From assembly GCF_001442805.1 (NCBI RefSeq), contig NZ_CP011131.1, positions 5,394,001-5,458,000 of the forward strand: a DNA stretch of 64,000 nt, given 5' to 3'. The position numbers and the translations under genes are program-made. This DNA comes from Lysobacter gummosus. Lineage in GTDB: Bacteria; Pseudomonadota; Gammaproteobacteria; Xanthomonadales; Xanthomonadaceae. Below the pieces are notes generated by a model, which saw only the letters and a program-made list of their open reading frames with translations, searched no databases and was not told the origin of the DNA. Shown here piece after piece: positions 33,765 to 43,592 of this stretch (within the stretch, counting starts at the first letter, position 1; each line of letters starts with the position of its first letter).

Positions 33765-36185
33765 TCATTGAGCAGACTGTCCACTTGCATCGGGCAAGGC
33801 ATACGCGACCACGTAGTCGCCGACCGGCGTCTGCATGAAGTGGTGGCCGCCGGCCATCATCACCAGGTACTGACGCCCTCCCACCTCATACGTCATCGGC
33901 GTAGCCTGACCGCCAGCCGGCAGCACATCGCTCCAAACCACCTTGCCGGTTTTCATGTCGATGGCACGGATCAAGCCGTCGGTCGCTGCGGCGACAAATA
34001 CCAAGCCGCCGGCAGTAATAATCGGCCCACCATTATTGGGCGTACCGACTTCGATCGGCATGTATGTCGGAAGACCGAACGGACCGTTGGCGCGTGCGGT
34101 GCCAAGCGGCCGCTGCCACAGCACCTTGCGGGTGTGCATATCGATTGCAGTGATCATTCCGTACGGCGGTTCGTTGCACAGGATATTGGTGAACTTCACC
34201 ATGAACGGATGGACGTCCACGCCGTAAGGCGTCTGCGCCATCGCGCCGGGACCTTCGGCGCCACCACCACCCGGTTTGTACTCGGGATCGTCAATCGCTT
34301 TCAGGCCACGCGCATCGGCCTGGTCGCGCGAGAGTAATTGGTTGTACATCGGCGTGTTGTTCCAATTCCCCACCAGGATGCCCGTCTGCGGGTCGAACGC
34401 CATGCTGCCCCAGTCGGTGCCACCGTTGTAGCCGGGATACTCGATCCAGGGCCGACTCATGCTCGGCGCCGTGAACTCGCCCTCGTAGCGGGCCTTTCGG
34501 AATAGGATGCGGCAATACAGCTGATCCAATGGGGTCATGCCCCACATCCGCTGCTCGGTCAAGTCGGGAAAACCAAGCCGCGGCATACCGACTGACCACG
34601 GCTGCGTCGGCGCGCGCGGATCACCCTGCAACACTGCTGCTGGCGCCGGCCGCTCCTCGACCGGGGTCAGCGGCGTACCGTTGCGGCGATCGAGCACGAA
34701 GGTCTGCCCTCGCTTAGTCGACACAATGATGGCCGGCACCGTCTGACCATCCTCGCCGGGATAGTCCATCAACGTGGGCTGGGATCCGATGTCGTAGTCC
34801 CACACGTCTTTGTGCACAGTCTGGAACACCCAGCGTTGCTCGCCGGTAGCAGCGTCCAACGCGACCACGGCGCTGGACACCCGATTTTCCTCTGGCGAAC
34901 GTAGGGCGCTGTAATAGTCGGCAGCGGAGTTTCCAGTGGGTACGTAGACCAGGCCCAGTGCGTCATCGCCGATCATCGCGCCCCAAGAATTTGGCGTACC
35001 GGGGCTGTAGGTCTTGCCCGGCGGCGGCTCATTGCGATCGTATGGACGTTTTACGTCCCAGGCCCAAACGAACCGACCGGTTTCCGCGCTGTAGCCGCGG
35101 ATAACGCCGGACGGAGCCCAGCGGCGCTGGCCGTCAAGTACCTGGTGGTTGACCACTACTACTCCGTTGACAATCGGTGGCGGCGAAGTGGTTGCAACGA
35201 AGCCTGGCACGACCTTGCCGAAGCCAACCATCATGTCGGTCTGGCCGTTGTTGCCGAAATCCGGGCAGAGCTTGCCAGTTTCCGTATCAACCGCGATCAA
35301 ACGCATGTCCAGGGTGGCTTCGATGATGCGGCGCTTGCAAACCGCGCCCTCTGCCACCTGATTGGATTCGTAGTAACTGACGCCACGGCAGGCGGCGGTA
35401 TACGGCACACTTGTGTATTTGACGCCCGCATCGAAGCGCCAGACTTCCTTGCCGGTAGCAGGATCCAACCGCATCAGATTGTTGGTTGCAGTGCACAAGT
35501 ACAGGCCATTACCGATTTTGAGCGGAGTGGTCTGTGCCCCCCATTTGTTGACCTTGCCGGTCGGTGGCAAATCCCCGGTGCGATAGGTCCACACGCGTTT
35601 GAGTTGCCCGACATTGGCCGCGGTGAGCTGCGCCAGCGGCGAGTAACGCGTGGCCTCTTTGTCGCGGCCGTAGGCGATCCAATCGCCCGATGCCGGCGCA
35701 GGGCGCGTCGCCTTCGCCAAAGGGCTGTCGGGAATCGCCGTGGTGGGCGAGGTGACGTGGTAAGGGACGAAGGCGAATACGAAGGCGACCGCAAAGATCG
35801 CCGCCATAACGCCGGTCGCCGCCCACGACTGCTTGCGGGTGAAGCCCAACCGCGGGAGCAGCAGTGCGATCACCATGCCCAGCCCGGTCAACAGCCCCAA
35901 GCGTGGCACCCAGCCCCAATAGCTGGATCCCGATTCCCAGATGGTCCACACGATCGTGGCGACGAACACGCCGCCGAACAACCAGACACCATCCCGGCGA
36001 TCACGGAACAGCTGACCGCCGGATACCATCAGCGCCAAGCCCGTTAACAGGTAGTACCAGGAACCGCCGAGGACCGCCAGATAGACGCCGCCGCCAAACA
36101 ACGCGAGGCCAAGCAGGAATACAACAGCCGAGACGAGGCGCATTGGCCAGGGATTATTTATCAGAATATCGAGCTTAAGAGGCAT
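33765..36185 (-). CDS. gcd: Membrane-bound PQQ-dependent glucose dehydrogenase
   Basis: 806 residues. Five membrane helices (about 15-145) anchor a periplasmic eight-bladed quinoprotein propeller. Family landmarks include DWIAYGRDKEATRYSPL, the catalytic-Asp segment HKDVWDYDIGSQPTL and the PQQ-contacting STKRGQTFVLDRRNG. It oxidises aldoses such as glucose to gluconolactone in the periplasm and passes electrons to ubiquinone. A GAGGAAGG site precedes the ATG. A second, divergent homologue lies at 50.4-52.7 kb. It needs PQQ made by the pqq genes here or taken up by PqqU. Confidence 0.95.
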   Translation of the reverse strand: MPLKLDILINNPWPMRLVSAVVFLLGLALFGGGVYLAVLGGSWYYLLTGLALMVSGGQLFRDRRDGVWLFGGVFVATIVWTIWESGSSYWGWVPRLGLLTGLGMVIALLLPRLGFTRKQSWAATGVMAAIFAVAFVFAFVPYHVTSPTTAIPDSPLAKATRPAPASGDWIAYGRDKEATRYSPLAQLTAANVGQLKRVWTYRTGDLPPTGKVNKWGAQTTPLKIGNGLYLCTATNNLMRLDPATGKEVWRFDAGVKYTSVPYTAACRGVSYYESNQVAEGAVCKRRIIEATLDMRLIAVDTETGKLCPDFGNNGQTDMMVGFGKVVPGFVATTSPPPIVNGVVVVNHQVLDGQRRWAPSGVIRGYSAETGRFVWAWDVKRPYDRNEPPPGKTYSPGTPNSWGAMIGDDALGLVYVPTGNSAADYYSALRSPEENRVSSAVVALDAATGEQRWVFQTVHKDVWDYDIGSQPTLMDYPGEDGQTVPAIIVSTKRGQTFVLDRRNGTPLTPVEERPAPAAVLQGDPRAPTQPWSVGMPRLGFPDLTEQRMWGMTPLDQLYCRILFRKARYEGEFTAPSMSRPWIEYPGYNGGTDWGSMAFDPQTGILVGNWNNTPMYNQLLSRDQADARGLKAIDDPEYKPGGGGAEGPGAMAQTPYGVDVHPFMVKFTNILCNEPPYGMITAIDMHTRKVLWQRPLGTARANGPFGLPTYMPIEVGTPNNGGPIITAGGLVFVAAATDGLIRAIDMKTGKVVWSDVLPAGGQATPMTYEVGGRQYLVMMAGGHHFMQTPVGDYVVAYALPDASGQSAQ

Positions 36186-36250
36186 AAGCCTTCCTCGGAG
36201 TTAAATAGAACTACGCTATGCAGGCAGGCCGCTGCGCCCTGCCGTAACAT

Positions 36251-37132
36251 TCAAACGATTGACTTCTCTTGGCTCATCGAGCCTGCTTCGTCGCAGCTGC
36301 GCGCAATTGCCCGGCCGCCAACCACGAGAAATGGCCACGCGACCGACAAGGCGGGTGCCGCAGCGCTCGTCGTCCATTCGCGACCCGAAGAGAACTCCGA
36401 CTCGCCCGCAATATCGGCATCCCATCGCGAATCCACACGCGCCACCCTCACGTTGGCTTCGGTCCGGACCTGCGGGCGCAGTTCCTGGCGATAAATCTCC
36501 AGCCCCCCGTTGATGACGAACTGGACACCCATGCTGATCAGCAAGAACCCCATGAGCCTGGAGATAGCATCCAGGCCAGACGCGCCGAGGACGCGCATCA
36601 TCGACCCGGCTCCTTTCAGTCCGACCCAGGTCAGTGCGCCGAACAGCGCAGCCACCGTCAGCACCGCCAAATGCGAGGTCCACGCGATCGACTTCTCACT
36701 CTGTGCAGTGCTGGCGATGCTGACTATCAGGGCCATGCTGCCGGGGCCGATAGTGCTCGGCATCGCCAGGGGAAAGAACGAAAAATCCTGCATCTTCTTC
36801 GGCTGCCGAGCCACGTCCTCGGACAGCGTTTCCTGATCATCCTTGGCCGAGGGAAACAGCATCGAGAAGCCGATGTAGCTGACGGTCAGTCCACCGGCGA
36901 TGCGCAGGCCGGGAATAGAGATCCCGAGCCCATGCATCAGCATCGTGCCGAGATAGTAGGTCGCCACCATGATCACCACGACATTGATCGATGTCTTGAT
37001 GATCTGGCGGTCGATCTCACGAGCGCTGTAGTGGCGGCTAATGGTCGGCAGCAATGCCATGGTTGCCAGCGGGTTCGCCAACGGCAATAGCGTGGCGAAT
37101 CCGAACACAACCTTTTGAAGGTAATCGCTCAT
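36251..37132 (-). CDS. MarC-family (NAAT) membrane protein with long C-terminal tail
   Basis: 293 residues. Residues 1-215 have six helices and MarC-family motifs (LLPLANPLATMALLP, FFPLAMPSTIGPGS, FVINGGLEIY). Function is unsettled; these were once thought to be resistance proteins. The family usually ends near residue 215; here about 75 extra, mostly Arg/Ser/Ala residues follow, which looks like read-through into formerly non-coding sequence after a lost stop or a frameshift. Confidence 0.85.
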   Translation of the reverse strand: MSDYLQKVVFGFATLLPLANPLATMALLPTISRHYSAREIDRQIIKTSINVVVIMVATYYLGTMLMHGLGISIPGLRIAGGLTVSYIGFSMLFPSAKDDQETLSEDVARQPKKMQDFSFFPLAMPSTIGPGSMALIVSIASTAQSEKSIAWTSHLAVLTVAALFGALTWVGLKGAGSMMRVLGASGLDAISRLMGFLLISMGVQFVINGGLEIYRQELRPQVRTEANVRVARVDSRWDADIAGESEFSSGREWTTSAAAPALSVAWPFLVVGGRAIARSCDEAGSMSQEKSIV

Positions 37133-37880
37133 CGCCGCCCCTGAATCCAGCGGCCCGCGAACCGCGCCGAGGCACCGTACGGGGGGCTCCAGTTGCTCAC
37201 GAGTATTTCACTAAGCATGGCTTCGCGAGCAAAGGTTATGAGCGACGAATCTATCCGCACATATTCCATCCAACGTTCCTCTTCGTTTCGCGTGAGACCC
37301 ATTGAATCCCACCTTCTAACGCACCGACGCCCATCAACGGAGCCGAGCTCACGCTCGCCGACCTAACGATCAGAGCGCCATCAACGCGATGGCATACCGC
37401 ATAGCTAGGAGGACATCGTCGATATCAGCGACTGCTGGCTCTGCCGCAGCCATCGACGGCCATGAATCCCAACCGGCTCAGGCCCATTTCGTATTCCATG
37501 GACCAACTTTCGGAACGAATGGATAGCCTGTGGCCGCTCAGAAACTCCAGAACCCAGCCTTCTTTCGACCTGATGTCGGCACACTGGCGCCTTCGAGGAA
37601 CCTCGGCACGCCTCGGGCGAGATACGACCCAAGCGATTTATGCCATCGCTTCATCACTAATGATGTGCCGAGAACCTTGCTCGGCATCGCGCCCCCGCCG
37701 AGCACGAGAGGCAACACGCAGCAACCCGTGCACGGCGGCCGGCCCGCTCGAGCTATCGAGCGCCGCTTTCCAGGGCCTGACCCGACATCAACCCGAGAGG
37801 CGTTCACCATAGCGCTCTCAGCTAGTTCTCGTCGGACGCCCGAATGGGCTCGGAGGGCATGCCCGCTTAGGGCGCACCAC
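37133..37880. other. Region without a supported gene
   Basis: About 750 bases upstream of marC. A minus-strand frame of about 120 codons (from 37903) starts inside repeat copy i but shows no family signal and an odd composition. I do not call it. Confidence 0.4.
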
Positions 37881-38040
37881 CAAGTCTGCTGCTTACTCAT
37901 CACTTCGCCAACGTATTAACTGCGGAAGTCGTAGACAAACGCCTGCTGTCACCCGACCTTACAAAACGATGCGCGCAACGCCTTCTGCACTTCGCTCACT
38001 TCACCGCGAACCACCGGAACAATCAATCACATTCCGGGAA
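37880..38040 (-). repeat. Dispersed repeat R1, copy i (leader part only)
   Basis: Read on the minus strand it begins with TGTGATTGATTGTTCCG and runs through a leader ending in a start-codon region (ATGAGTAAGC). The leader matches copies at 38.5-38.63 and 53.27-53.4 kb; sequence after the start codon diverges. Confidence 0.6.
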
Positions 38041-38176
38041 AACCATCGGCCGATTGGCAGTGAACCCGGCATCCATGAGAAGAACCCGGCGCAATGTACG
38101 GCGCATCCGCGCACAATGTGAAAACCGAGCACTACTCGCGCTCTTCGCACTACGCCGGACGCCCCTTCCGACCACC

Positions 38177-38482
38177 CTACCCAGCACGCTCCAGGCCGTA
38201 GTAGTCGAGCTTGTCCTGAGGAATGTCCCGGGAACCGACCTTGCTCCACAGAAAGCTTATGACTACCTGCCTTTCGGACGCGCTTTCCAGGCGCACGTCG
38301 CACAGCGCCTCTAGTGATTGCACATAGGCCAACGCAACATCTTGCAAAGGAACAAAGTCCAGCAACGATCCTGGCCTTCGATTCAGGGTGATTTGGTAAC
38401 GAGACAAGGCTGCCCCTCCGATGGTTCGCGCGCTCGGCTTAGTTCGCCGCGGCACCCACCAGGACCACCGCTTACTCAGCAC
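38177..38482 (-). CDS. Small unknown protein inside repeat R1
   Basis: 101 codons from a GTG at 38482 (an ATG at 38494 is an alternative). The middle part (SRYQITLNRRPGSLLDFVPL) and the end (IPQDKLDYYGLERAG) have ordinary protein composition. The homologous stretch at 53 kb is broken by frameshifts, so this may be the best-preserved member of a small repeated gene family. I do not recognise the family. Confidence 0.4.
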   Translation of the reverse strand: MLSKRWSWWVPRRTKPSARTIGGAALSRYQITLNRRPGSLLDFVPLQDVALAYVQSLEALCDVRLESASERQVVISFLWSKVGSRDIPQDKLDYYGLERAG

Positions 38483-38560
38483 TCGCCAACGCATTAATTT
38501 TCTGAAGCCGCCGACGAACGCTTGTCATCGCCCGACCTTGCAAAACAGTATCTGCAACGC

Positions 38561-38592
38561 GCTTTGCGCTTTGCGCTTTGCGCTTTGCGCTT
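38561..38592 (+). repeat. Tandem 7-bp repeat (GCTTTGC, 4.6 copies)
   Basis: Perfect tandem copies of GCTTTGC lie in the leader of repeat copy ii; the other two copies of the repeat lack the expansion. Confidence 0.85.
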
Positions 38593-38720
38593 GATCTACT
38601 ACACGGCGAATCAGCGGAACAATCAATCACAACCTCAGAAAGCCGCCCGCGGAGTCCCAATGGAACCCGTACCTATCAGCGATGCTCGGCGTGATGCCAC
38701 CTCCTGCGAACATCTGCAAG

Positions 38721-39173
38721 AGACGAACCACTACGCCCCTTCCCTTCTGCCGATTCTGAGCAATCGGATGCCCGCTAAACGGCACCTACATATTCACCGG
38801 CGTGCCGCTGTAGGCCTGGCAGTTGCCTGGCACCGTACCGCTGCTACGCGACTACGGGCCAATAGGACATACGTCGTTGGCAGGTTGTGGCCAATGATCG
38901 CCGTTGAGAGCGCCTTTTCGAGATGATAGAGGGGCTGAATGGATTGCGCTGCCCCCTGCTTTTTGCCGGGGCTTCGCGTAGCCACACGCTAAGCGAACGG
39001 CTGCACGCTGCGGCGAAAGAAAGCGTAGATACCTCCGACGCATCCGAAATTTTTCGTTATCCGCCTTACAAACATGGATAGCGAGAGTGTGTCAGAGAGC
39101 TTGATGCCTACAGAAAGTAAAGCGCGAAGCAGCCGCCTGCAGACGCGCTTCACTATAGGCACTGAAGACACCG
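38721..39173. other. Intergenic region downstream of pqqE
   Basis: About 450 bases with no recognised gene or strong hairpin. Short frames on both strands lack family signals. Confidence 0.4.
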
Positions 39174-40280
39174 CTACGAGTCGAAGCCTTCTCTCTTTCC
39201 GTGACGATAGATAAAAGCTGGGCCAGCGGCATGCGCTTCACTGCGCGCAAGCTCGCGAAGGCGGCTGTGATCGAGTGAGCGTTCGCAGACCGGATCGAGC
39301 GTATCTGCACTACCGCCCAGCGCAAGGGCCTGGCAGCGGCAACCGCCCCAATCGATCTCGCGATAATCGCAACTCCGACATGGCGCCGGCATCCAGTCAC
39401 TGCCACGGTAGCGCTTGAAGGCCTCCGAGTGATACCAGATATCTGCTAGCGACCGCTCGCGCACCGAGTCGAATTGCAAGCTCCGAATTGTCTCAGCAGC
39501 ATGACAAGGAAGCGCCCTCCCCTCCGGCGTGATATTAACGAAGCGCCTGGCCCAGCCACCCATACAGGCCTTAGGCCGACGCGCGTAGTAATCCGGCGTT
39601 ACGTAGTCGATAGTCAGCACGCCGCGCAGCCGCGTGCGCGCCTCTTCAACAGCCGCAGTGGCAGTATCGACCTGCCCGCGGGTGGGCAGTAGCGCGGCAC
39701 GATTGAGCAGACCCCAGCCATAGTACTGGGTATGTGCGACCTCGACTCGAGTAGCGCCCAGACTCACCGCCAGCGCGATCATATCCGTCACTCGCTCGAT
39801 GTTATGGCGATGAATGACGACGTTGATCGTCAAAGGCATTCCAAGCGCACACACCCAGCTGGCGCAAGCGAGCTTACGTGCGTGGCTATTACGATAACCT
39901 GCGACGCGATTGGATTCGGTGGCAACACTGTCCTGGATGCTAAGTTGGACGTGATCAAGCCCAGCGTCCCGCAGGACCGCGAGTCTCTCGAGGTCCAATG
40001 CGACGCCAGAAGTAATGAGATTGTTATACAAACCCCTCTGCCGCGAGCGGAACAGTAGCTCAGGCAGGTCTTTTCGGAGCGTGGGTTCACCACCAGAGAA
40101 ATGCGCCTGTAGAACACCTAGCGTTGCAGCTTCGTCGATCACTCGCAGCCAATCCGCGGTATCCAGTTCAGCACGCTGACTGATCAGTTGCAGCGGGTTG
40201 GAGCAATAGGGGCACGACAGTGGGCAGCGGTGCGTCAATTCCAGCAGGATCGCCAGCGGCGGTGGAAACGAAGCGTTCAT
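39174..40280 (-). CDS. pqqE: PQQ biosynthesis radical SAM protein PqqE
   Basis: 368 residues. The radical-SAM cluster motif CPLSCPYC (Cys19, 23, 26) is followed by [12 protein letters not shown] (SAM binding). The C-terminal SPASM region has further cysteines ([34 protein letters not shown]) for auxiliary clusters. It links Glu and Tyr of the PqqA peptide. The start at 40280 overlaps the pqqD stop (ATGA). Confidence 0.96.
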   Translation of the reverse strand: MNASFPPPLAILLELTHRCPLSCPYCSNPLQLISQRAELDTADWLRVIDEAATLGVLQAHFSGGEPTLRKDLPELLFRSRQRGLYNNLITSGVALDLERLAVLRDAGLDHVQLSIQDSVATESNRVAGYRNSHARKLACASWVCALGMPLTINVVIHRHNIERVTDMIALAVSLGATRVEVAHTQYYGWGLLNRAALLPTRGQVDTATAAVEEARTRLRGVLTIDYVTPDYYARRPKACMGGWARRFVNITPEGRALPCHAAETIRSLQFDSVRERSLADIWYHSEAFKRYRGSDWMPAPCRSCDYREIDWGGCRCQALALGGSADTLDPVCERSLDHSRLRELARSEAHAAGPAFIYRHGKREGFDS

Positions 40281-40555
40281 TTGCACAGCAACTGCTTTCC
40301 GTGAAGAACGTCGAGTAGCTCCATCACGTCGTCAGAGATCTGCGAAGGATCCGCTTGAAAATCACGCGATAACAGGGCAACGAGAGAGTTAATATCCCCC
40401 TGCCCATCCAGGCGAGCCAGCACTTCGTAGGCGATATCATCCAGCTCAATCACGCGTTCGGGCGCGAGCAGCACCCATTGTCCACGCACCACGTCGCGGC
40501 ATAGACGCACGCCACTTGCCAAACGCAGTACGCTGCTTGGGGTTAATGTCGCCAT
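40277..40555 (-). CDS. pqqD: PQQ biosynthesis peptide chaperone PqqD
   Basis: 92 residues of the PqqD winged-helix family ([28 protein letters not shown]...VLARLDG). It binds the PqqA precursor and presents it to PqqE. It overlaps both pqqC and pqqE. Confidence 0.95.
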   Translation of the reverse strand: MATLTPSSVLRLASGVRLCRDVVRGQWVLLAPERVIELDDIAYEVLARLDGQGDINSLVALLSRDFQADPSQISDDVMELLDVLHGKQLLCK

Positions 40556-41325
40556 AGTCGGACCCGCTCATCCCTCGCCTCACTTGGATGAAATGCTCCG
40601 GGCGGAATTAGGCCAGGATCAACGTATGCCAGATAGAGCGCGTCAAGCTGCGACCATAGTATGTCGCACTTGAATTGCAGTGCCTGGATCGCGTCGAATT
40701 GCTGCTGGGGCGTACGCGCGTGGCACTTTACGTAGTTTAGGGCGAAGCTCGCGTCTTGCGGCGCCTGAAATAAACGCTGATTGAAGTAGCTCAGTGCGTC
40801 GCTTGAGACGAAGTCATAGTTGGCAAGCATGCTGCTGATGCGCTGACTGATAATGGTGGGCGCGAACAGTTCCGTCAAAGAAGAAGCGATCGCCTCGAGC
40901 AGGCTTCGCTCGCGAACAAAATGGACATAGGCTTGTACGGCAAAGCGCGTGCCCGGGAGCAGACCGCGGCCAGACTCCACCAATTCGCGATCTAGACCAA
41001 GTTCGTCTGTTAAACGTAGCCAGCGCGCGATACCACCATCATCGGCGCCGTCACCATCGTGATCGATGATGCGCTGTCGCCAGACACGGCGAAGGTCTGG
41101 CGCCTCGATACGCGCCAATAGCGCTGCATCCTTGAGCGGAATACAGCGTTGGTACTCGAAACGATTCAATGCCCAAGCCTGGACTTGGCCACGACTGAGT
41201 CCACCATCATGCAGAAGAACATGAAACGGATGCTTATCATGATAGCGCTCTGCGCCGATGGCACGTAACTGCGCTTCCAATTGGTCGGGCGACCACGCGG
41301 TCTCGGGAGGGGAAAAAGCATTCAC
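40543..41325 (-). CDS. pqqC: Pyrroloquinoline-quinone synthase PqqC
   Basis: 260 residues from the GTG at 41325. Typical segments are HDKHPFHVLLHDGGLSRGQVQAWALNRFEYQRCIPLKDAALLAR and, near the C-terminus, YVKCHARTPQQQFDAIQAL. It performs the final eight-electron oxidation and ring closure to PQQ. The open frame extends 71 codons further upstream, but that part overlaps a decayed pqqB whose stop (TGA at 41322) overlaps the GTG, the normal pqqB-pqqC junction. Confidence 0.95.
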   Translation of the reverse strand: MNAFSPPETAWSPDQLEAQLRAIGAERYHDKHPFHVLLHDGGLSRGQVQAWALNRFEYQRCIPLKDAALLARIEAPDLRRVWRQRIIDHDGDGADDGGIARWLRLTDELGLDRELVESGRGLLPGTRFAVQAYVHFVRERSLLEAIASSLTELFAPTIISQRISSMLANYDFVSSDALSYFNQRLFQAPQDASFALNYVKCHARTPQQQFDAIQALQFKCDILWSQLDALYLAYVDPGLIPPGAFHPSEARDERVRLWRH

Positions 41326-41800
41326 AAGCGAATATCCATTCGATCCTTGGCTACCTCCCAACTGTCTGCATCGACGAAGGCCCGTTCGGGGATGATCGCG
41401 TTGAGAATAGAGTTGATAGTGTTGCTGTAGACAAAATGTTGCGGCGCAGATCGAGACGGGCGACAGCGGCATCAGAACAGCCGGCGGAAATCTGCCCATA
41501 CGGGCGCCACTCTTCTCATATATGTCGGCAACGGCCATTTCACTGTCGAACTACGCGCCGTCAAGAAGCTCCCCCACGCGCGCAACCCAGGGGCACTCTG
41601 CGCAACAGGATGCACAGAAGACGCGTGTGCGTCCGCTACCAATCTCAAAGCTGAGCATTTCCTCAGGCCACGTTGAGCGCAGGCCGCTCCCTCATGCACA
41701 ACAGCATCTTGCCAAGCACACTGAAGATGGCAATACGCCAATCAAACGGACTATCGAGGCCGAAAGTCTCAGAAATCAGAAGAGCAAAAGTCGCAACGGA
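41322..41800 (-). pseudogene. pqqB: Decayed pqqB between pqqA and pqqC
   Basis: PqqB-like blocks occur in order but in shifting frames. SPFDWRIAIFSVLGKMLLCM matches DSPLGLCVTAFSVPGKVPLFM; FEIGSGRTRVFCASC matches LEISDGRERFYYIPG; DIYEKSGARMG matches VSGKTGARMG. The end, INSILNAIIPERAF with SWEVAKDRMDIRL, matches TNPVLDEASPEHA with GWNVAEDGMELSL. The N-terminal third is missing. It sits at the canonical pqqB position, so the intact pqqB at 43.6 kb is a displaced or acquired replacement. Confidence 0.8.
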
Positions 41801-41817
41801 CGGTAGCTGCCTCGTTG

Positions 41818-41901
41818 TCAGAACAAGTCGCCCGAGGAATACGAATTTATTTCGCAACCACAAGCGATCTCACGGATTTGCGGCCTTGACCAAACCTTCA
41901 T
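41818..41901 (-). CDS. pqqA: PQQ precursor peptide PqqA
   Basis: 27 residues, MKVWSRPQIREIACGCEINS followed by YSSGDLF, with the Glu-x-x-x-Tyr pair (Glu17, Tyr21) that becomes the PQQ skeleton. A strong AAGGAAGAAG site precedes the ATG. It lies upstream of the dead pqqB and pqqCDE on the same strand, the canonical order. A broken copy with almost the same C-terminus lies at 49.8 kb. Confidence 0.93.
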   Translation of the reverse strand: MKVWSRPQIREIACGCEINSYSSGDLF

Positions 41902-42738
41902 ACTTCTTCCTTTGTCTTTTGGGAAATAAACTAAAAATACAAGCGTGCATCCAGCCGCCATGAAATTTATGCAAGATCTCGTTTTCATGCGTCGAAGGTG
42001 ATGATCACGCCTTAGGTTCACGCCACCTAGCTGGAACTGCCATGCCGGCATCAACACCACAGTGTTGCCTGCTAAACAAGTCTGCCTAAAAGATAAGTTC
42101 TTAATGCGACAGGACCAGTTCTTCTAGCACGTAACGTGACAAATTGAACGTCAACACGCGATGAAATTCTCTGTTGATCTGCGCCCATCATCCATCGCTC
42201 ACTGCTTACTACATAGCTGCTCCCACGCACCTACTCCTTCACCAGTTTTTTCACTCCGTCGCCATTTCGCACGGCATTTGGCATCGGACACACTCATGCC
42301 GTCAAACTTGCTGCCTCGTACTGGTGCGAGACTTCACTGAAGCCACGCTGACGCCCCTGCCGCTTGATGCCGCTCCGGCTTCGGCCTCATGCAAAAGGCC
42401 TGTGATCCGTCCCTCTTAGAGACACATCTTCACACGCAAGCTCTTGCCGCTTGGGATTTCGGTTTCCGTTCGCCGCACGACTCATAACCGTTTAACCAGG
42501 AGGAACCCGTCAGCATGGATTTTGAATGAGCTGAACAAAGCGAGCACGCATGGGCATACCGGAAGCTTGATCGCCGAGGCTCTCGATTCCTGGCCAATAG
42601 GCATGTCGGCTTTTGGTGAAGTCTCATAGAATTTGGATATCTAATCCGAGGTTTCGGATGCCAGCCCTTGTCCATGGAACGATCGTCACTGCACGCTCGG
42701 TGTGATATCAATCGAAGACCCTTAAGAGAAGGCACTTC
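41902..42738. other. Intergenic region upstream of pqqA
   Basis: About 840 bases between the divergent pqqA and the membrane protein at 42739. It must hold both promoters. No gene or strong repeat was recognised. Confidence 0.4.
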
Positions 42739-43182
42739 ATGGACGCTTCAATAGTCACGGCTTTAGCCGCACTGGGGGGATCCCTATTAGGTGGCTTAAC
42801 AACATTTGCTTCGACATGGTTGAGCCATCGTTACGAGCAGAGACGAGAGCGAATTTCGTTAGAGATCACGAAGCGGGAGACGCTGTACGGAAATTTCATC
42901 GATGAAGCGACGCGCCTGGAAATGGACGCATTCGAACATGATGTCGTAAGCCTTTCCTCAACATCCCAGCTGCTTTCGCTTCTTAACCGAATTCGCTTGA
43001 TCGCCTCTGATGAGGTAGTCGAGACAGCGGAAGCAGCCGTCGATCAAATTGCCCGCATCTACATGGCCGATAACAAAACGCTCCGAGAGCTGTACGCAGA
43101 TCGGCAGCAATCTGAAAAATCTCAAAGTATTTTTAATAGCTTTGGGCAGGCCTGCCGAAAGGAATTGCAGATGTGGAAGTGA
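42739..43182 (+). CDS. Small membrane-anchored coiled-coil protein
   Basis: 147 residues. An N-terminal glycine-rich membrane helix (ALAALGGSLLGGLTTFASTWL) is followed by a charged alpha-helical domain (RYEQRRERISLEITKRETLY...). Proteins of this plan are common in bacterial genomes and carry no assigned function. It lies between the intact pqqB and pqqA, on the opposite strand to the pqq genes, and probably has no role in PQQ synthesis. Confidence 0.7.
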   Translation: MDASIVTALAALGGSLLGGLTTFASTWLSHRYEQRRERISLEITKRETLYGNFIDEATRLEMDAFEHDVVSLSSTSQLLSLLNRIRLIASDEVVETAEAAVDQIARIYMADNKTLRELYADRQQSEKSQSIFNSFGQACRKELQMWK

Positions 43183-43592
43183 TCGAAATCCAAGAGGATC
43201 GGAATCCTCTCCATATCTCCGGACATCCGCCCTTCCGCGGACTAATAGCTATACGCCCCAACTGCTTGCTCCGAGGTAATCGGTATTTCGAAGCGCTGTG
43301 CCAGTGGCGGCCGAACGTCATTGGCGAATTGGCGATGGCCGTCACCACGCCGGACACTGCCAGTAGCGACGGATCGAAAGCTGCTAGTCAGGAAGCGGGC
43401 GTCGCATATCCATATGCCACTGAGTTGGAATATGGCACTCCGCAACCCCCGTTCAATGTATCGCCATCCGCCGCAGGCGATGGTCGGGAGTCAACACACC
43501 CAGCATGGAAGATCTAGTCAAATTCCGACTCTCGTTTACCCTGCTCTCGCAACACCGCTTGGTCGGGCGATGCAGTTCAGCGGCACTGATGC
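43183..43592. other. Region without a supported gene
   Basis: About 410 bases. A plus-strand frame (43173-43517) contains a protein-like stretch (AYPYATELEYGTPQPPFNV) that may be a relic, but I cannot name a family. Confidence 0.35.

Larger units (their letters stand above)
38177..38720 (-). repeat. Dispersed repeat R1, copy ii
   Basis: Matches 52985-53490 along about 500 bases by eye, including the AACAATCAATCACA core (38618-38631), the leader, the small frame and flanking sequence upstream of the leader (CTCGGCGT...CTCCTGCGAACA). It contains the 101-codon frame at 38177-38482. Confidence 0.65.

Noticed and set aside
37538..37903. 121-codon minus-strand frame downstream of the repeat leader
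   Set aside because: Its start lies in the repeated leader, but composition is erratic and no family is recognised; more likely non-coding.
38561..38592. Possible CRISPR or origin iterons
   Set aside because: Seven-base units without spacing and only inside one repeat copy fit a slippage microsatellite.
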